This document shows, piece by piece, positions 27,464 through 36,744 of a stretch of 50,715 nucleotides of DNA. The translations under genes were made by a program, and so were the position numbers. Numbering within the stretch: the first letter of the stretch is position 1; each line of letters opens with the position of its first letter. The notes beneath the pieces were generated by a model that was given only the letters and a program-made list of their open reading frames with translations, did no database searches and was not told the origin of the DNA. Source of the stretch: a bacterium (GTDB taxonomy: Bacteria; Krumholzibacteriota; Krumholzibacteriia; LZORAL124-64-63); the NCBI GenBank assembly GCA_016719645.1, contig JADJYS010000018.1, forward strand, positions 1 to 50,715. Direction: 5' to 3'.

Positions 27464-28633
27464 ATGCGACTGCCGCTGCAATACAACCTGCGCAACCTGG
27501 TCGTGCGCCGCACCATGACGCTGATGACCGCCGGCGGCATCGCCCTGGTCGTGGCGGTGCTCGTGCTGACCCTCGCGCTGGCCCACGGCTTCAGCGCCAC
27601 CCTCGTGGCGACCGGCCGGGCGGACAACGCCATCGTGCTGCGCGGCGGCGCCACCAGCGAGATGATGTCGAGCCTCTCGCGGGATTCCGCCCGCATCGTC
27701 GCGGCCGACCCGGCCGTGGCCCGCGGGCCCGACGGCGAGCCGCTGGCCCAGCCCGAGATGGTCGTGCTGGTGAACCTGCTGCGGCGCGGCGACCCGGGCG
27801 CCTCCTCGAACGTGTCGGTGCGCGGCGTCGACCCGCAGGTGTTCGCCCTGCGCCCCGACATCCGGCTGCGCGAGGGGCGGATGCTGCGGCCCGGCATGGA
27901 CGAGGTGCTGGTCGGCCGCAAGCTGGACCGGCGCTTCGAGGGCTGCGGGCTGGGGGAGACGCTGCGCATGGGCGGCCGCGACTGGCGCGTGGTGGGCACC
28001 TTCGACGCCGGCGGCAGCGGTTTCGATTCCGAGATCTGGGGCGACCGCGAAGCCTTCCTGCCGGCCTTCGACCGGGTCGAGTACTCCTCGCTGACCCTGC
28101 GCCTGACCGACCCCGCCCGCCTCGCCGACCTGCTGGCCCGCCTGGAGGCCGACCCCCGCGTGCGCGCCGAGCCGCAGATCGAGCGGGAGTACTACCGCCT
28201 CCAGTCGCAGCAGCTGGCCGGCGTGATCCGCGCCCTGGGCCTGTTCCTGGTGGTGGTGATGGCCGCCGGCGCCGTCTTCGGCGCGCTGAACACGATGTAC
28301 GCCGCGGTCGGCTCGCGCAGCCGCGAGATCGCGACGCTGCTGGCCCTGGGCTTCCCGCCGCGGGCGATCCTGGCCAGCTTCCTGGTCGAATCGGTGCTGC
28401 TGTGCCTGATCGGCGGGGTGCTGGGCTGCCTGCTCGCCCTGCCCGTGCACGGCGTCTCGACGGGCACCACCAACTGGGCCTCGTTCAGCGAGGTCGCCTT
28501 CGAGTTCCGCATCTCCCCCGGCATCCTGGCGATCGGCCTGCTGGCGTCGGTCGTGCTCGGGCTGGTCGGCGGCTACTTCCCCGCCCGCGCGGCGGCGCGG
28601 CGCACGGTCAGCGAGGCGCTGCGCGCCGGCTGA
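27464..28633 (+). CDS. ABC transporter permease (FtsX/MacB type), second copy
   Basis: Same four-helix plan as its neighbour: MTLMTAGGIALVVAVLVLTL at the N-terminus, a periplasmic core containing SNVSVRGVDPQVFALRPDIR, and the C-terminal helices LFLVVVMAAGAVFGALNTMY, ASFLVESVLLCLIGGVLGCL and AIGLLASVVLGLVGGYFPAR with REIATLLALGFPPRAI. PARAAARRTVSEALR is the usual ending. The start is either ATG 27464 or a GTG at 27455 that overlaps the previous stop (GTGA). The protein has 389 residues from the ATG. Two different permeases with one ATPase suggest a heterodimeric MacB-like pump working with the adaptor at the head of the operon. No outer-membrane factor gene lies in this operon. Confidence 0.92.
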   Translation: MRLPLQYNLRNLVVRRTMTLMTAGGIALVVAVLVLTLALAHGFSATLVATGRADNAIVLRGGATSEMMSSLSRDSARIVAADPAVARGPDGEPLAQPEMVVLVNLLRRGDPGASSNVSVRGVDPQVFALRPDIRLREGRMLRPGMDEVLVGRKLDRRFEGCGLGETLRMGGRDWRVVGTFDAGGSGFDSEIWGDREAFLPAFDRVEYSSLTLRLTDPARLADLLARLEADPRVRAEPQIEREYYRLQSQQLAGVIRALGLFLVVVMAAGAVFGALNTMYAAVGSRSREIATLLALGFPPRAILASFLVESVLLCLIGGVLGCLLALPVHGVSTGTTNWASFSEVAFEFRISPGILAIGLLASVVLGLVGGYFPARAAARRTVSEALRAG

Positions 28634-28713
28634 CGCGGCCCCTTTCGCTTCGTTGAAACGGTATTATCATGTAGGCGGATCGTTTTCGCCGCCCCCGCCG
28701 AACGGAGACCCCC

Positions 28714-30186
28714 ATGCGGGTCCTGCTGGTCGAACCCCGCACTCCGGACACCTTCTGGAGCTTCCGCAACGCCCTGCCCTTCGTCGGCAAGCGCGCCTCG
28801 AACCCGCCGCTGGGCCTGCTGACCCTCGCCGGGTTGCTGCCGCGCACGTGGGACCTGCGGCTCGTCGACCTGAACTGCCGCCCCCTGCCGGCCGCGGACG
28901 TGAAGTGGGCGGACTACGTGCTCGTCAGCGCCATGCTGGCGCAGCGCGATTCGCTGCTCGAGGTGATCCGCACCTGCCGCGCGGCGGGCAAGCCGATGAT
29001 CGGCGGCGGGCCGCTGTTCACCGCCGAGGCGGCCGACAATCCCGGCGTCGACCACGTCGTGGTCGGCGAGGCCGAGGAGACCGCGGCGGCGCTCGTGGCC
29101 GACATGGAGGCGGGGTGCGTCCGGCCCCTGTACGAGGCGCCGCGCTACCCCGACCTGTCGCTGACGCCCCTGCCGCGCTGGGACCTGATCGACCTGCGCG
29201 AGTACGCGACGATGTCGGTGCAGTCGTGCCGCGGCTGCCCCTTCGACTGCGAGTTCTGCGACGTCGTGGCGCTGAACGGGCACAAGCCGCGCTACAAGAC
29301 GCCCGAGCGCTTCCTCGCCGAGCTGGACGCGCTGCGCGGGCGCGGCTGGCGCGGCCAGACCTTCCTGGTCGACGACAACTTCGTGGGCGACCCGCGGCGC
29401 TGCAAGGAGCTGCTGCGCGCGATGATCGGCTGGCGCCGCGCGACGCGCGCGCGCATGACGTTCCTGACCGAGGCCTCGGTGAACATGGCCGAGGACCCCG
29501 AGCTGCTGCAGCTGATGGTCGAGGCCGGCTTCAAGAAGGTGTTCCTGGGCATCGAGACGCCGAGCGCCGAGAGCCTGCAGGAGTGCCACAAGATGCAGAA
29601 CCTGCGCAGCGACCTGCCGACCGCCGTGCGCCGCATCCAGCACGCCGGCCTGGAAGTCATGGGCGGCTTCATCGTGGGCTTCGACAGCGACCGCGCCGAC
29701 ATCTTCCAGCGGCAGTTCGAGTTCATCCAGAACACCGGCGTGGTCACCGCGATGGTCGGGATGCTCCAGGCCATCCCGCGCAGCCGCCTCTACCAGCGGC
29801 TGGCGGGGGAGGGGCGTCTGCGGGGCGACGGCGGCGGCGATAACACCAAGGCGACCTTCAACTTCGAGCCGAAGCTGGACCGCGAGTTCCTGATCGAGAA
29901 CTACCGCACCCTGATGCAGCGGCTCTACGAGCCGAACACCTACTACCGCCGCGCCCGTGTCCTGCTGGACAACCACCGCGCCCTGGGGCCGCGTGCGCAC
30001 CTGTCGCGCAGCGATCTGCGGGCGCTAGCGAAGTCGTTGTGGCACATGGGGATCCGCGAGCGCGGCCGCCGCGCGTACTGGCGCTTCCTGACCACGACGC
30101 TCCTGCAGCACCCCGACCGCATCGGCCTGGCGGTCACCCTCGCCATCACCGGGCGGCATTTCCGGATCGTCGCGAAAGCGCTCTGA
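28714..30186 (+). CDS. B12-binding-domain radical SAM protein
   Basis: The N-terminal 150 residues form a cobalamin-binding-like Rossmann domain (VLLVEPRTPDTFWSF, IGGGPLFTAEAADN, VVVGEAEETAAALV). A radical SAM barrel follows with the Fe-S cluster motif GCPFDCEFCD, Cys at about 174, 178 and 181. Later barrel motifs are TFLVDDNFVGDPRRCKELL, KKVFLGIETPSAESLQE and VMGGFIVGFDSD. The C-terminal region resembles DUF4070 (YEPNTYYRRARVLL). Members of this group modify or rearrange unactivated carbons, e.g. methylation or ring formation. The substrate is not evident and no biosynthetic genes lie alongside. The length is 490 residues; GGAG precedes the ATG. Confidence 0.9.
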   Translation: MRVLLVEPRTPDTFWSFRNALPFVGKRASNPPLGLLTLAGLLPRTWDLRLVDLNCRPLPAADVKWADYVLVSAMLAQRDSLLEVIRTCRAAGKPMIGGGPLFTAEAADNPGVDHVVVGEAEETAAALVADMEAGCVRPLYEAPRYPDLSLTPLPRWDLIDLREYATMSVQSCRGCPFDCEFCDVVALNGHKPRYKTPERFLAELDALRGRGWRGQTFLVDDNFVGDPRRCKELLRAMIGWRRATRARMTFLTEASVNMAEDPELLQLMVEAGFKKVFLGIETPSAESLQECHKMQNLRSDLPTAVRRIQHAGLEVMGGFIVGFDSDRADIFQRQFEFIQNTGVVTAMVGMLQAIPRSRLYQRLAGEGRLRGDGGGDNTKATFNFEPKLDREFLIENYRTLMQRLYEPNTYYRRARVLLDNHRALGPRAHLSRSDLRALAKSLWHMGIRERGRRAYWRFLTTTLLQHPDRIGLAVTLAITGRHFRIVAKAL

Positions 30187-30330
30187 CCGGCGTCCACCCG
30201 TCCGCCTCCGCCACATACAGGTGGCGATCAGTCTTCATTGAGCCTACCCTGCCGCTCTCGGCGCGGCGGCCGGCCTTGCCGGCATCAGGTGCATTTCCCG
30301 TCCGTGGGCTTCAATGATCGGATCGATGTC

Positions 30331-30999
30331 ATGATCAGCTTGAAACCGACCGCCTCCCGCTTCGCCGTCGCCGTGTGCCTGTCGCTGACGATCGCCGGCG
30401 CCGGCGCCCGGGCCGACTCCATCACGCACAGCGGCACGTACGGCCCGTCTCCCTATCTCGGCATGAGCCAGTACTCGTTCCCGGTCCAGTCCGTGCCGCA
30501 GTTCGATCTTGCCGGCCAGTGCCTGACCTCCGTCTGCGTGCAGGCGACGGCGCACGGGGCCGGGTTCCTGAGCTACGAGAACCTCCAGCCCTTTCCCGCG
30601 GCCGTGACGAGCATCTACCAGGTCCAGATCACGGTCCGGCGGCCCGACCTGTCGCCGGTGATGGTGCTCCAACCGTCGCAGTCCTTCTCGGATGCGCTCA
30701 CGTCTTTCGACGGCGTCGCGGACTACGCCGGCACCTCCGGCGTGACCCACTCCGGACTGGACGTGTCCGCGGGCAACACGGTCTGCCTGGCGAGCGCCCT
30801 CGATCTGGCGCTCTTCACGGGCGCCGGCACGGTCAACCTCCCCTGCACGGCTTTCGACATGTCCTACCAGAACGGCGCCAACAGCTGGTCGATCGGCATG
30901 CAGGCCTACGTCAGCTACTCGGTCACCTACAACTACATGGAGTGCGGCGTCCCGGCCGAGCAGACCGCCTGGGGCAACGTCAAGAGCATGTACCGTTGA
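30331..30999 (+). CDS. Choice-of-anchor E-type exported protein with WGxVK C-terminus
   Basis: ATG 30331 gives a signal peptide ending ADS (SRFAVAVCLSLTIAGAGARA). The 222-residue product follows the choice-of-anchor E layout: SVPQFDLAGQCLTSVCVQAT, then a Ser/Thr-rich beta body with FDGVADYAGTSGVTHSGLDV, and ALFTGAGTVNLPCTA before the last strand SYSVTYNYME. In relatives a membrane anchor or sorting signal follows this domain. Here the final residues are AEQTAWGNVKSMYR, matching the ending of the unrelated protein at 2016-2633. I infer that this tail is the lineage's anchor or sorting signal. A perfect terminator lies 23 bases after the stop. Confidence 0.8.
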   Translation: MISLKPTASRFAVAVCLSLTIAGAGARADSITHSGTYGPSPYLGMSQYSFPVQSVPQFDLAGQCLTSVCVQATAHGAGFLSYENLQPFPAAVTSIYQVQITVRRPDLSPVMVLQPSQSFSDALTSFDGVADYAGTSGVTHSGLDVSAGNTVCLASALDLALFTGAGTVNLPCTAFDMSYQNGANSWSIGMQAYVSYSVTYNYMECGVPAEQTAWGNVKSMYR

Positions 31000-31021
31000 T
31001 CGCCGGCCGAGCGTGATCCAG

Positions 31022-31052
31022 GGCCGCCGCCCCGCCGGGCGGCGGCCTTTTT
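31022..31052 (+). terminator. Rho-independent terminator after the choice-of-anchor E gene
   Basis: GGCCGCCGCCC (31022-31032) and GGGCGGCGGCC (31037-31047) form a perfect 11-pair stem with a four-base loop, followed by TTTTT. This is the most canonical terminator in the window. Confidence 0.9.
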
Positions 31053-31159
31053 GTGACGGGCGGGCCACGAGAATCCTGGACGCGGCGGCGAAATCGAGCA
31101 TCTTCCTAGGGCGGACACTTCACCGCCGGCCGTCACGTCCGGGCACCGACAGGAGTCCC

Positions 31160-32453
31160 GTGTTCGCGCACCTCGCCCTCTCGCTCTGTCTGGCCGCAGG
31201 CGCGCCCGCGCCGCGCAACATCGTGCTGTTCATCGCCGACGGCGCCGGTTTCCTGCACTATGAGGCCGCGAGGCTCCACGACGAGGATCCGACCGGACGC
31301 CAGGTGTACGACGGCTGGCCGGTGCGCCTCGCGATGTGCACCGCGCCGCTCGGCGTGCAGTACGACCCGCAGCTGGCGTGGCGCGACCCCGACTGGTGCG
31401 ACCGCGACGCCACCGATTCGGCCGCCGCCATCACAGCCATGACCACCGGGCGTCAAGACGGCCAACGGCCGCCTGGCGGTCGATCCCCAGGGCGTGCCCC
31501 TCGCGACGCTCGCGCAGGCCATGGCCGCGGCCGGCAAGGCGACCGGCGTCGTCTCCACGGTGCCCTTCACCCACGCCACGCCGGCGGGCTTCGCCGTCTC
31601 CCATGCCGACCGCGGCGCCTACCCGGAAATCGCGCGGCTCATGCTGGGCGACGGGGACCTCGACGTGGTCATGGGCGCCGGGCACCCCTGGCACGACGAC
31701 GACGGGCGCCGGTGCGACGTCGCGGACTACCGCTGGGTCGGCGGCGCCGCGACCTGGGATTCCCTCGTCGCCGGGCAGCTCGGTTCGGCGGACGCGGGCT
31801 ACTGGACGCTGGTCTCGACGCGCGCGCAGTTCCGGGCCCTGGGCAGCGGGCCGGCGCCGCGCCGCGTGGCCGGCGTGGCGATGGCCCGCGAGACGCTGCA
31901 GGAACAGCGCGACGGCGATCCGCTGGCTGCGCCCTTTGCCGAGCCGCGCCGCGACGATGTTCCGAGCCTGGCCGAGATGGCGCTGGCCGCCCTGAACGTC
32001 CTGGACGGAGGACCCGGACGGCTTCTGCCTGCTGATCGAGGGGGCGCCGTGGACTGGGCCAGCCACGACGGCCGCTTGGGGCGGATGATCGAGGAGATGA
32101 CGGACTTCAACCGGGCGGTCGAAGCCGTGCTGGCCGGGCTCGACGAGCGCGGCCTGCTCGGGGAGACCCTCGTCGTGGTCACCGCGGACCACGAGTGCGG
32201 CCACCTCGCCGGCCCCGTGCCGGCCTACGTGTTCCTCACCGGCGATCACACCAACTCGCTGGTGCCGCTCTTCGCGCGCGGGCCGGGCAGCGGGGAACTC
32301 GTCGTGCGCGCGATGGAGACAGATCCGGTTCGCGGACCCTACCTCGACAACTGCGAACTCGGTGCGACGCTCGTCGGTGCGGCTGCCGGCTTGCGGAGCT
32401 GCCGCACGGACGGCCCGGAGGGATCGAACACGAACACCGGCAGGTCGGACTGA
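31160..32453 (+). CDS. Alkaline phosphatase (PhoA superfamily), three indels
   Basis: GTG 31160 follows AGGAG; a signal peptide-like start (VFAHLALSLCLAAGAPA) leads into NIVLFIADGAGFLHYE, the first metal-binding Asp. The nucleophile region is ATDSAAAITAMTTGVKTANG. DPDGFCLLIEGGAVDWASHD and VVTADHECGHLAG supply the later metal ligands, and GDHTNSLVPLFARG the last His. Three indels interrupt the frame: an extra G at 31448-31450, an extra G at 32007-32008, and a missing G in the run at 32040-32044; the last two compensate. The repaired length is 430 residues. It is probably an exported phosphomonoesterase for phosphate scavenging. The last 115 bases overlap the convergent membrane-protein gene. 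Confidence 0.88.
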
Positions 32454-33964
32454 GCGCCGATGCTGCGGGCCGCCCCGTCGACGAGTTCCGCCAGGATCCG
32501 GCCGGCTTGCGGGCTCCCGAGCTGTCCCGGACGCGGCAACGCCACGCCCTGCAGCGGATCGAACCCGTGAATGCGCGCGAATTCGCGGCGCGGCCACGGG
32601 TGGGTCAGCAGGGCCGGATTCACTACCACGAGTCCGGGCTTCTCCCCGTCGAGGATCTGCCAGGCGCGCAGCCGGAACGACATGTCGTCGGCCCACAGCA
32701 GGAAGCCGCGCTCGGCGGTGACGGATTCCCACATCTTCCGCAGCAGTTGCTCGTGCCGGACGTAGGCAACACGCCGCTGCCAGCCGGTGCGCAGCCACGG
32801 CGTCGCGACCGCGAGCAGGGCCAGCACGAGCAACGCGCCGGCCGCGGCCCGTCCGCGCCTTGCCGTCGGCACGCGGAGTCGGGCGGCCGCGTGGGCCGTG
32901 GCGACCAGACCGAGCGCCAGGACCGGCAGGAAGTAGGAAGTGGGATCGGGAACGCCGTAGCTGAACGTCACGGCGCACTCCAGCACGCAGGCGGCCGCGA
33001 CGGCCTGCAGCAGCCGGCGCCGCGGACCGGGCCCGCTCGCCCGGATCGCCGCGACCAGCGCGAGCGCGGACAGGGCCAGGAACGGGTAAACATGCACGGC
33101 GAGCAGGCGCGCCTGACCGGCCGAGGGCTGGAATCGTCCGAAGAACTCGCGGTACTGCGCGGCCCGCAGATGGTCGAACACGGATCCCCAGGAGGGAGAC
33201 AGCAGCGGCCACTGCACCGCCCCGGGATGGAAGGCCCGCCAGGCCACGAATCCGTAGGCGGCCAGCGGCAGCAGCAGGCCGGCGAGCGCGGGCGGGAGCA
33301 GACCCCACGACAGGCCCCGCCGCCGCGCCGCGATCGCGAGCGCGGCGGTCAGGATCGCCGCCGGCAGCAGGGCCGTCGCGTGGTGGGCCAGCCCGAGGCC
33401 GCAGACCAGACCCCATAGGGCAGCGTCGCGGCGGGCGAAGGCGGCGGCGACGGGCGCGTCCAGCTTCGTGAACAGTCGCAGGGCCAGCAGCGCCGCGCCG
33501 CAGGACCAGGCCACGTGCCACGAACCGGTCTCGGCCAGTGTCGTCTCGAAGGTCCAGACGGGGTTGAGGCCGAAGAGCAGCACGGGCAGCCAGGACAGCA
33601 GCGCGCCGCCGGGACGGCCCGCGGTCAGTTGGCGGGCCAGCCGGTGCAGCAGCGCGATGGCCACGGCGCCGCCCAGCGCGCTCCACGCGTTGGCGGCGTA
33701 GGCCCAGCTCACCCCGCAGGCGTGCAGCAGCGATACGAACGGGTGGCCGAACAGCGTGTAGAGCGGGTAGCCTGTGGGGTGGGCGACGCCGCGGGCCGCC
33801 AGCACCAGCGTGAACTCCGCCGCGTCCTTGTCCCCGACCGCCGGCGGCGCGAGCAGCAGGTAGAGGGCCAGCGCGCCGATCCCGGCCAGGAGCGAAGGCA
33901 TCCAGCCGGCATTCCCGGCGGGGATCGCAGGAGATCCCGGTGTCGTTGGTTTGGTTACTGTCAC
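32339..33964 (-). CDS. DUF2723 polytopic membrane protein (putative glycosyltransferase)
   Basis: About ten membrane helices are visible, e.g. SLLAGIGALALYLLLAPPA, GLLLPLAAYGFVAWRAF and AAGALLVLALLAVATPWL. The N-terminal signature GDKDAAEFTLVLAARG, then VAHPTGYPLYTLFGHPF, is the DUF2723 hallmark. This family is related to TMEM260 and has a lipid-linked, mannosyltransferase-like GT-C fold; the Asp/Glu pair would be catalytic. The C-terminal soluble part carries LLWADDMSFRLRAWQILDGE. The length is 541 residues from GTG 33964. A role in glycosylating surface proteins or polysaccharide is inferred. Its last 115 bases run antisense through the end of the phosphatase gene. Neither gene has a terminator there. 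Confidence 0.82.
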   Translation of the reverse strand: MTVTKPTTPGSPAIPAGNAGWMPSLLAGIGALALYLLLAPPAVGDKDAAEFTLVLAARGVAHPTGYPLYTLFGHPFVSLLHACGVSWAYAANAWSALGGAVAIALLHRLARQLTAGRPGGALLSWLPVLLFGLNPVWTFETTLAETGSWHVAWSCGAALLALRLFTKLDAPVAAAFARRDAALWGLVCGLGLAHHATALLPAAILTAALAIAARRRGLSWGLLPPALAGLLLPLAAYGFVAWRAFHPGAVQWPLLSPSWGSVFDHLRAAQYREFFGRFQPSAGQARLLAVHVYPFLALSALALVAAIRASGPGPRRRLLQAVAAACVLECAVTFSYGVPDPTSYFLPVLALGLVATAHAAARLRVPTARRGRAAAGALLVLALLAVATPWLRTGWQRRVAYVRHEQLLRKMWESVTAERGFLLWADDMSFRLRAWQILDGEKPGLVVVNPALLTHPWPRREFARIHGFDPLQGVALPRPGQLGSPQAGRILAELVDGAARSIGAQSDLPVFVFDPSGPSVRQLRKPAAAPTSVAPSSQLSR

Positions 33965-34078
33965 CAAGAGGTGTCCCTTCCCGCGACGGCTCTGCGGCAC
34001 CAATCTTCCCGGGGATTGTAGAGCCCGACAGCCCGCACGTCGATTCCCGCCTGCCGTCACGACGGCGACGATGGCGCC

Positions 34079-34107
34079 TTGACCGCCGACCGCCGCGTTC
34101 CTAAGGT
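34079..34107 (+). promoter_or_regulatory. Sigma-70-like promoter for the RND efflux operon
   Basis: TTGACC (34079-34084), 17 bases, TAAGGT (34102-34107). Transcription would begin near 34114 with the ribosome-binding site GGGAGG immediately after and ATG at 34124. No operator is obvious. Confidence 0.45.
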
Positions 34108-34123
34108 GGTTCGGGAGGACATC

Positions 34124-35620
34124 ATGAACGTTCGATCTCAAGGCCCGGCCGTCCGCGGCGCCGTCGTGCTGCTGACCGCGATCCTGGCGCTGCTCGCCGC
34201 CGGCTGCGCCAGCGGGCCGCCGCGCGTCGGCGGCGTGGCCGGGGTCTCGCCCGCGCCCGACACGCCCTGGATCCCGCCGGCGTCCGCCGCCGTCGCCGTG
34301 TCGCCCTCCGAACCCGCCATCCCGCCCGAAGCCGTCGCGGAGCGCCTGGCCAACCTCACCCTGGCCGAGGTCGTGGACATCTCGCTGGCCAACAGTCCCG
34401 CCACGCGCGAGGCCTGGGCCAACGCCAAGGCCGCCGCCGCGGGTTACGGCTCGGCGAGGGGGACCCGGCTGCCCTCGCTCGACGGGACCGCGACGCTCGC
34501 GCGCGGCAACACCGCGCAGAACCGCGCGACGGGCGGCGCTTCGGGTTGGTCGACGACGTACGGGCCCGGCGCCACGCTTTCGTGGCAGCTGCTGGATTTC
34601 GGCGGGCGCGCGGGGCGCGTCGAGGCTGCAAAACAGTCCCTGCTGGCGGCCGACTGGACGCACAACGCCGTCATCCAGGACGCCGTCCTGGACGTGGTGA
34701 CGGCGTTCTACCGCTACGGCGGCGCCAAGGCCATCCTCGCGGCGAACCGCGCGTCCTTCACCGAGGCGGACAGCAGCCTCGCCGCGGCCGAGGCGCGCCA
34801 CGAGGTCGGGCTGGCCACGATCGCCGACGTTTTGCAGGCGCGCACGGCCCGCGCCCAGGTCAAGCTGGACCTGCAGACCACCGAAGGCCAGGTGCGCACC
34901 ACCAGGGGCGCGCTCGCGGTGTCGATGGGCTACCCGGCGAACGCGCCCTACGACATCGAGATCGGCGTGCCCGACGTCCCGGTCGACGGCGTCGCGCACG
35001 CGGTGGACGAGCTGATCGCCGGCGCCGTGGCGACGCGGCCCGACCTGCGGGCGGCGCAGGCGCAGGCAAGGGCCGCCGAGGCCCGCGTCCGCAGCGCGCG
35101 CGCGGACCTGCTGCCGTCGCTGTCGGTGGGCGGTTCGGCGGCCCGCACCTGGACCGACGGCGTGGACGATCCCGTCGACCGCACCGGCGGCGCGCTCACG
35201 CTCAGCATCCCGCTGTTCGGCGGCTTCTCGGGCCGCCACGAGCTGGCCCGGGCCCGGGCCGAGGCCGACGCCGCCGCCGAGCGGGCGCGCGGCTTCGAGC
35301 AGCGCGTGGTCTACGAGATCTTCGTCGCGCACAGCGACTTCCTCACCGCCACCGAGCGGGTCCGGACGGCCGACGAGCTGCTGACGAGCGCCGCCGCCTC
35401 CGAAGAGGTCGCGCTCGGCCGCTACCGCGAGGGCGTGGGCGACATCCTGGACCTGCTGTCGGCGCAGCGCGCTCTGGCGTCGGCGCGCGCCCAGCAGGTG
35501 AACGCCCGTCTGGACTGGTTCACCTCCCGGGCGCAGCGCGCCCGCGACGCAGGCGTCCTGGGCCTGCGCGGCGCGAATCCCCTGGCTCCCGACAACCTGC
35601 ATCCCGAGGTGACACGATGA
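34124..35620 (+). CDS. TolC/NodT-family outer-membrane efflux lipoprotein
   Basis: A signal sequence with lipobox (ILALLAAGC, Cys near residue 27) precedes two outer-membrane efflux protein repeats. The first has LTLAEVVDISLANSPATREA and WQLLDFGGRAGRVEAAKQSL. The second has ATRPDLRAAQAQARAAEARV and LSIPLFGGFSGRHELARARA, with VALGRYREGVGDILDLLSAQ near the end. These heptad-rich helices form the trans-periplasmic duct. The length is 498 residues. GGGAGGACATC precedes the ATG. The stop overlaps the adaptor start (ATGA), giving a coupled three-gene efflux operon. The exported compounds are unknown. Confidence 0.93.
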   Translation: MNVRSQGPAVRGAVVLLTAILALLAAGCASGPPRVGGVAGVSPAPDTPWIPPASAAVAVSPSEPAIPPEAVAERLANLTLAEVVDISLANSPATREAWANAKAAAAGYGSARGTRLPSLDGTATLARGNTAQNRATGGASGWSTTYGPGATLSWQLLDFGGRAGRVEAAKQSLLAADWTHNAVIQDAVLDVVTAFYRYGGAKAILAANRASFTEADSSLAAAEARHEVGLATIADVLQARTARAQVKLDLQTTEGQVRTTRGALAVSMGYPANAPYDIEIGVPDVPVDGVAHAVDELIAGAVATRPDLRAAQAQARAAEARVRSARADLLPSLSVGGSAARTWTDGVDDPVDRTGGALTLSIPLFGGFSGRHELARARAEADAAAERARGFEQRVVYEIFVAHSDFLTATERVRTADELLTSAAASEEVALGRYREGVGDILDLLSAQRALASARAQQVNARLDWFTSRAQRARDAGVLGLRGANPLAPDNLHPEVTR

Positions 35621-36744
35621 CGGCGACGAAGAGACACCCCGCTCCCGCGCTGATGCTGTTCGCCGTCCTCCTCGCATTCGCGGGCACGGGTGCGAAGCCG
35701 GCCCCGAAATCGCCGACGGTGCCGGTGGTGACCGGCGCCGTGAAGGTGCAGCCGGCGCCGCTGCTGCTCGAAGCGGTGGGCACGGTCGAGCCGATCGAGT
35801 CCGTGGCGGTCCGCCCGCAGGTGGGCGGCGTGATCACGCGCGTCGCGTTCACCGAGGGCGACGACGTGCGGGCGGGGCAGCCGCTGTTCCAGATCGACCC
35901 GCGCCCGCTGCAGGCGGCGCTCGAGGCGGCGCAGGCCCAGCTCGCGCGCGACGAGGCGCAGGCCGCCAACGCCGACGCCCAGTCCGCCCGCTACGCGAAG
36001 CTGGCGGCCAAGGACTACGTCACGCGCGAGCAGGCCGACGCCGCCCGCACCCAGGCGGACGTCTTCCGGGCCGCCGTGCAGGCCGATCGCTCGGCGGTGG
36101 AGCAGGCGAAGCTGAACCTGGCCTACGCCACCGTGTCGTCGCCCGTGGCCGGCCGCACCGGGAGCATCCTGGTGACCAAGGGCAACGTGGTGGCGCCGAA
36201 CGGCGGCCCGCTCGTGGTGGTCAACCAGCTGAGCCCGATCCGGGTGAGCTTCGCGGTGCCCGCGGACCGGCTGCCGCAGGTGCGCAAGCACACGGCGGGC
36301 GGCGCGCTCGCGGTCCACGCCCGCCCCTCGCGCGACGGCGCCGGCGAGGCACTCGTCGGCCGCCTGGTCTTCGTGGACAACGCCGTGGGGGCCGGCACCG
36401 GCACCGTGACGCTGAAGGCGGAGTTCCCGAACGAGGACGGCGCGCTCTGGCCGGGGCAGTTCGTGGACGTGGACCTGGTGCTCGCGATCGAGACCGACGC
36501 GCTGACGGTGCCCGCCGCCGCCGTGGTGACCGGGCGCGACGGCCTGTTCGTCTTCGTCGTGGGCGACGACCGCAAGGCCGAGAAGCGCGCCGTCGAAGTG
36601 GACCGCACCATCGACGGCCTGGCCGTGGTGCGGGGCGACCTGCGCGACGGCGAGGCGGTCGTCATCGACGGTCAGATGCGCCTGGCGCCGGGCACGGTCG
36701 TGGAGATCAAGACCGCGAAGCCGGCGACCGGGGGCGCGCGATGA
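35617..36744 (+). CDS. RND efflux periplasmic adaptor (membrane fusion protein)
   Basis: A signal peptide (PALMLFAVLLAFAGTGA) leads to the MFP pattern: first lipoyl half VEPIESVAVRPQVGGVITRV, GDDVRAGQPLFQIDPRPLQA, an alpha hairpin (AQLARDEAQAANADAQSARY, KDYVTREQADAARTQAD), then LNLAYATVSSPVAGRTGSI and the barrel with GRLVFVDNAVGAGTGTVTLK. The GTVTLKAEFPN segment and WPGQFVDVDLVL are typical of AcrA/MdtA partners of RND pumps. The length is 375 residues. The stop overlaps the RND gene start (ATGA). It bridges the inner-membrane pump and the TolC-like duct. Confidence 0.95.
   Translation: MTATKRHPAPALMLFAVLLAFAGTGAKPAPKSPTVPVVTGAVKVQPAPLLLEAVGTVEPIESVAVRPQVGGVITRVAFTEGDDVRAGQPLFQIDPRPLQAALEAAQAQLARDEAQAANADAQSARYAKLAAKDYVTREQADAARTQADVFRAAVQADRSAVEQAKLNLAYATVSSPVAGRTGSILVTKGNVVAPNGGPLVVVNQLSPIRVSFAVPADRLPQVRKHTAGGALAVHARPSRDGAGEALVGRLVFVDNAVGAGTGTVTLKAEFPNEDGALWPGQFVDVDLVLAIETDALTVPAAAVVTGRDGLFVFVVGDDRKAEKRAVEVDRTIDGLAVVRGDLRDGEAVVIDGQMRLAPGTVVEIKTAKPATGGAR

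Noticed and set aside
25603..28633. Assigning the ABC pump as LolCDE
   Set aside because: The ATPase resembles LolD, but a HlyD-type adaptor heads the operon, which fits MacAB-like efflux better; no Lol-specific features are visible.
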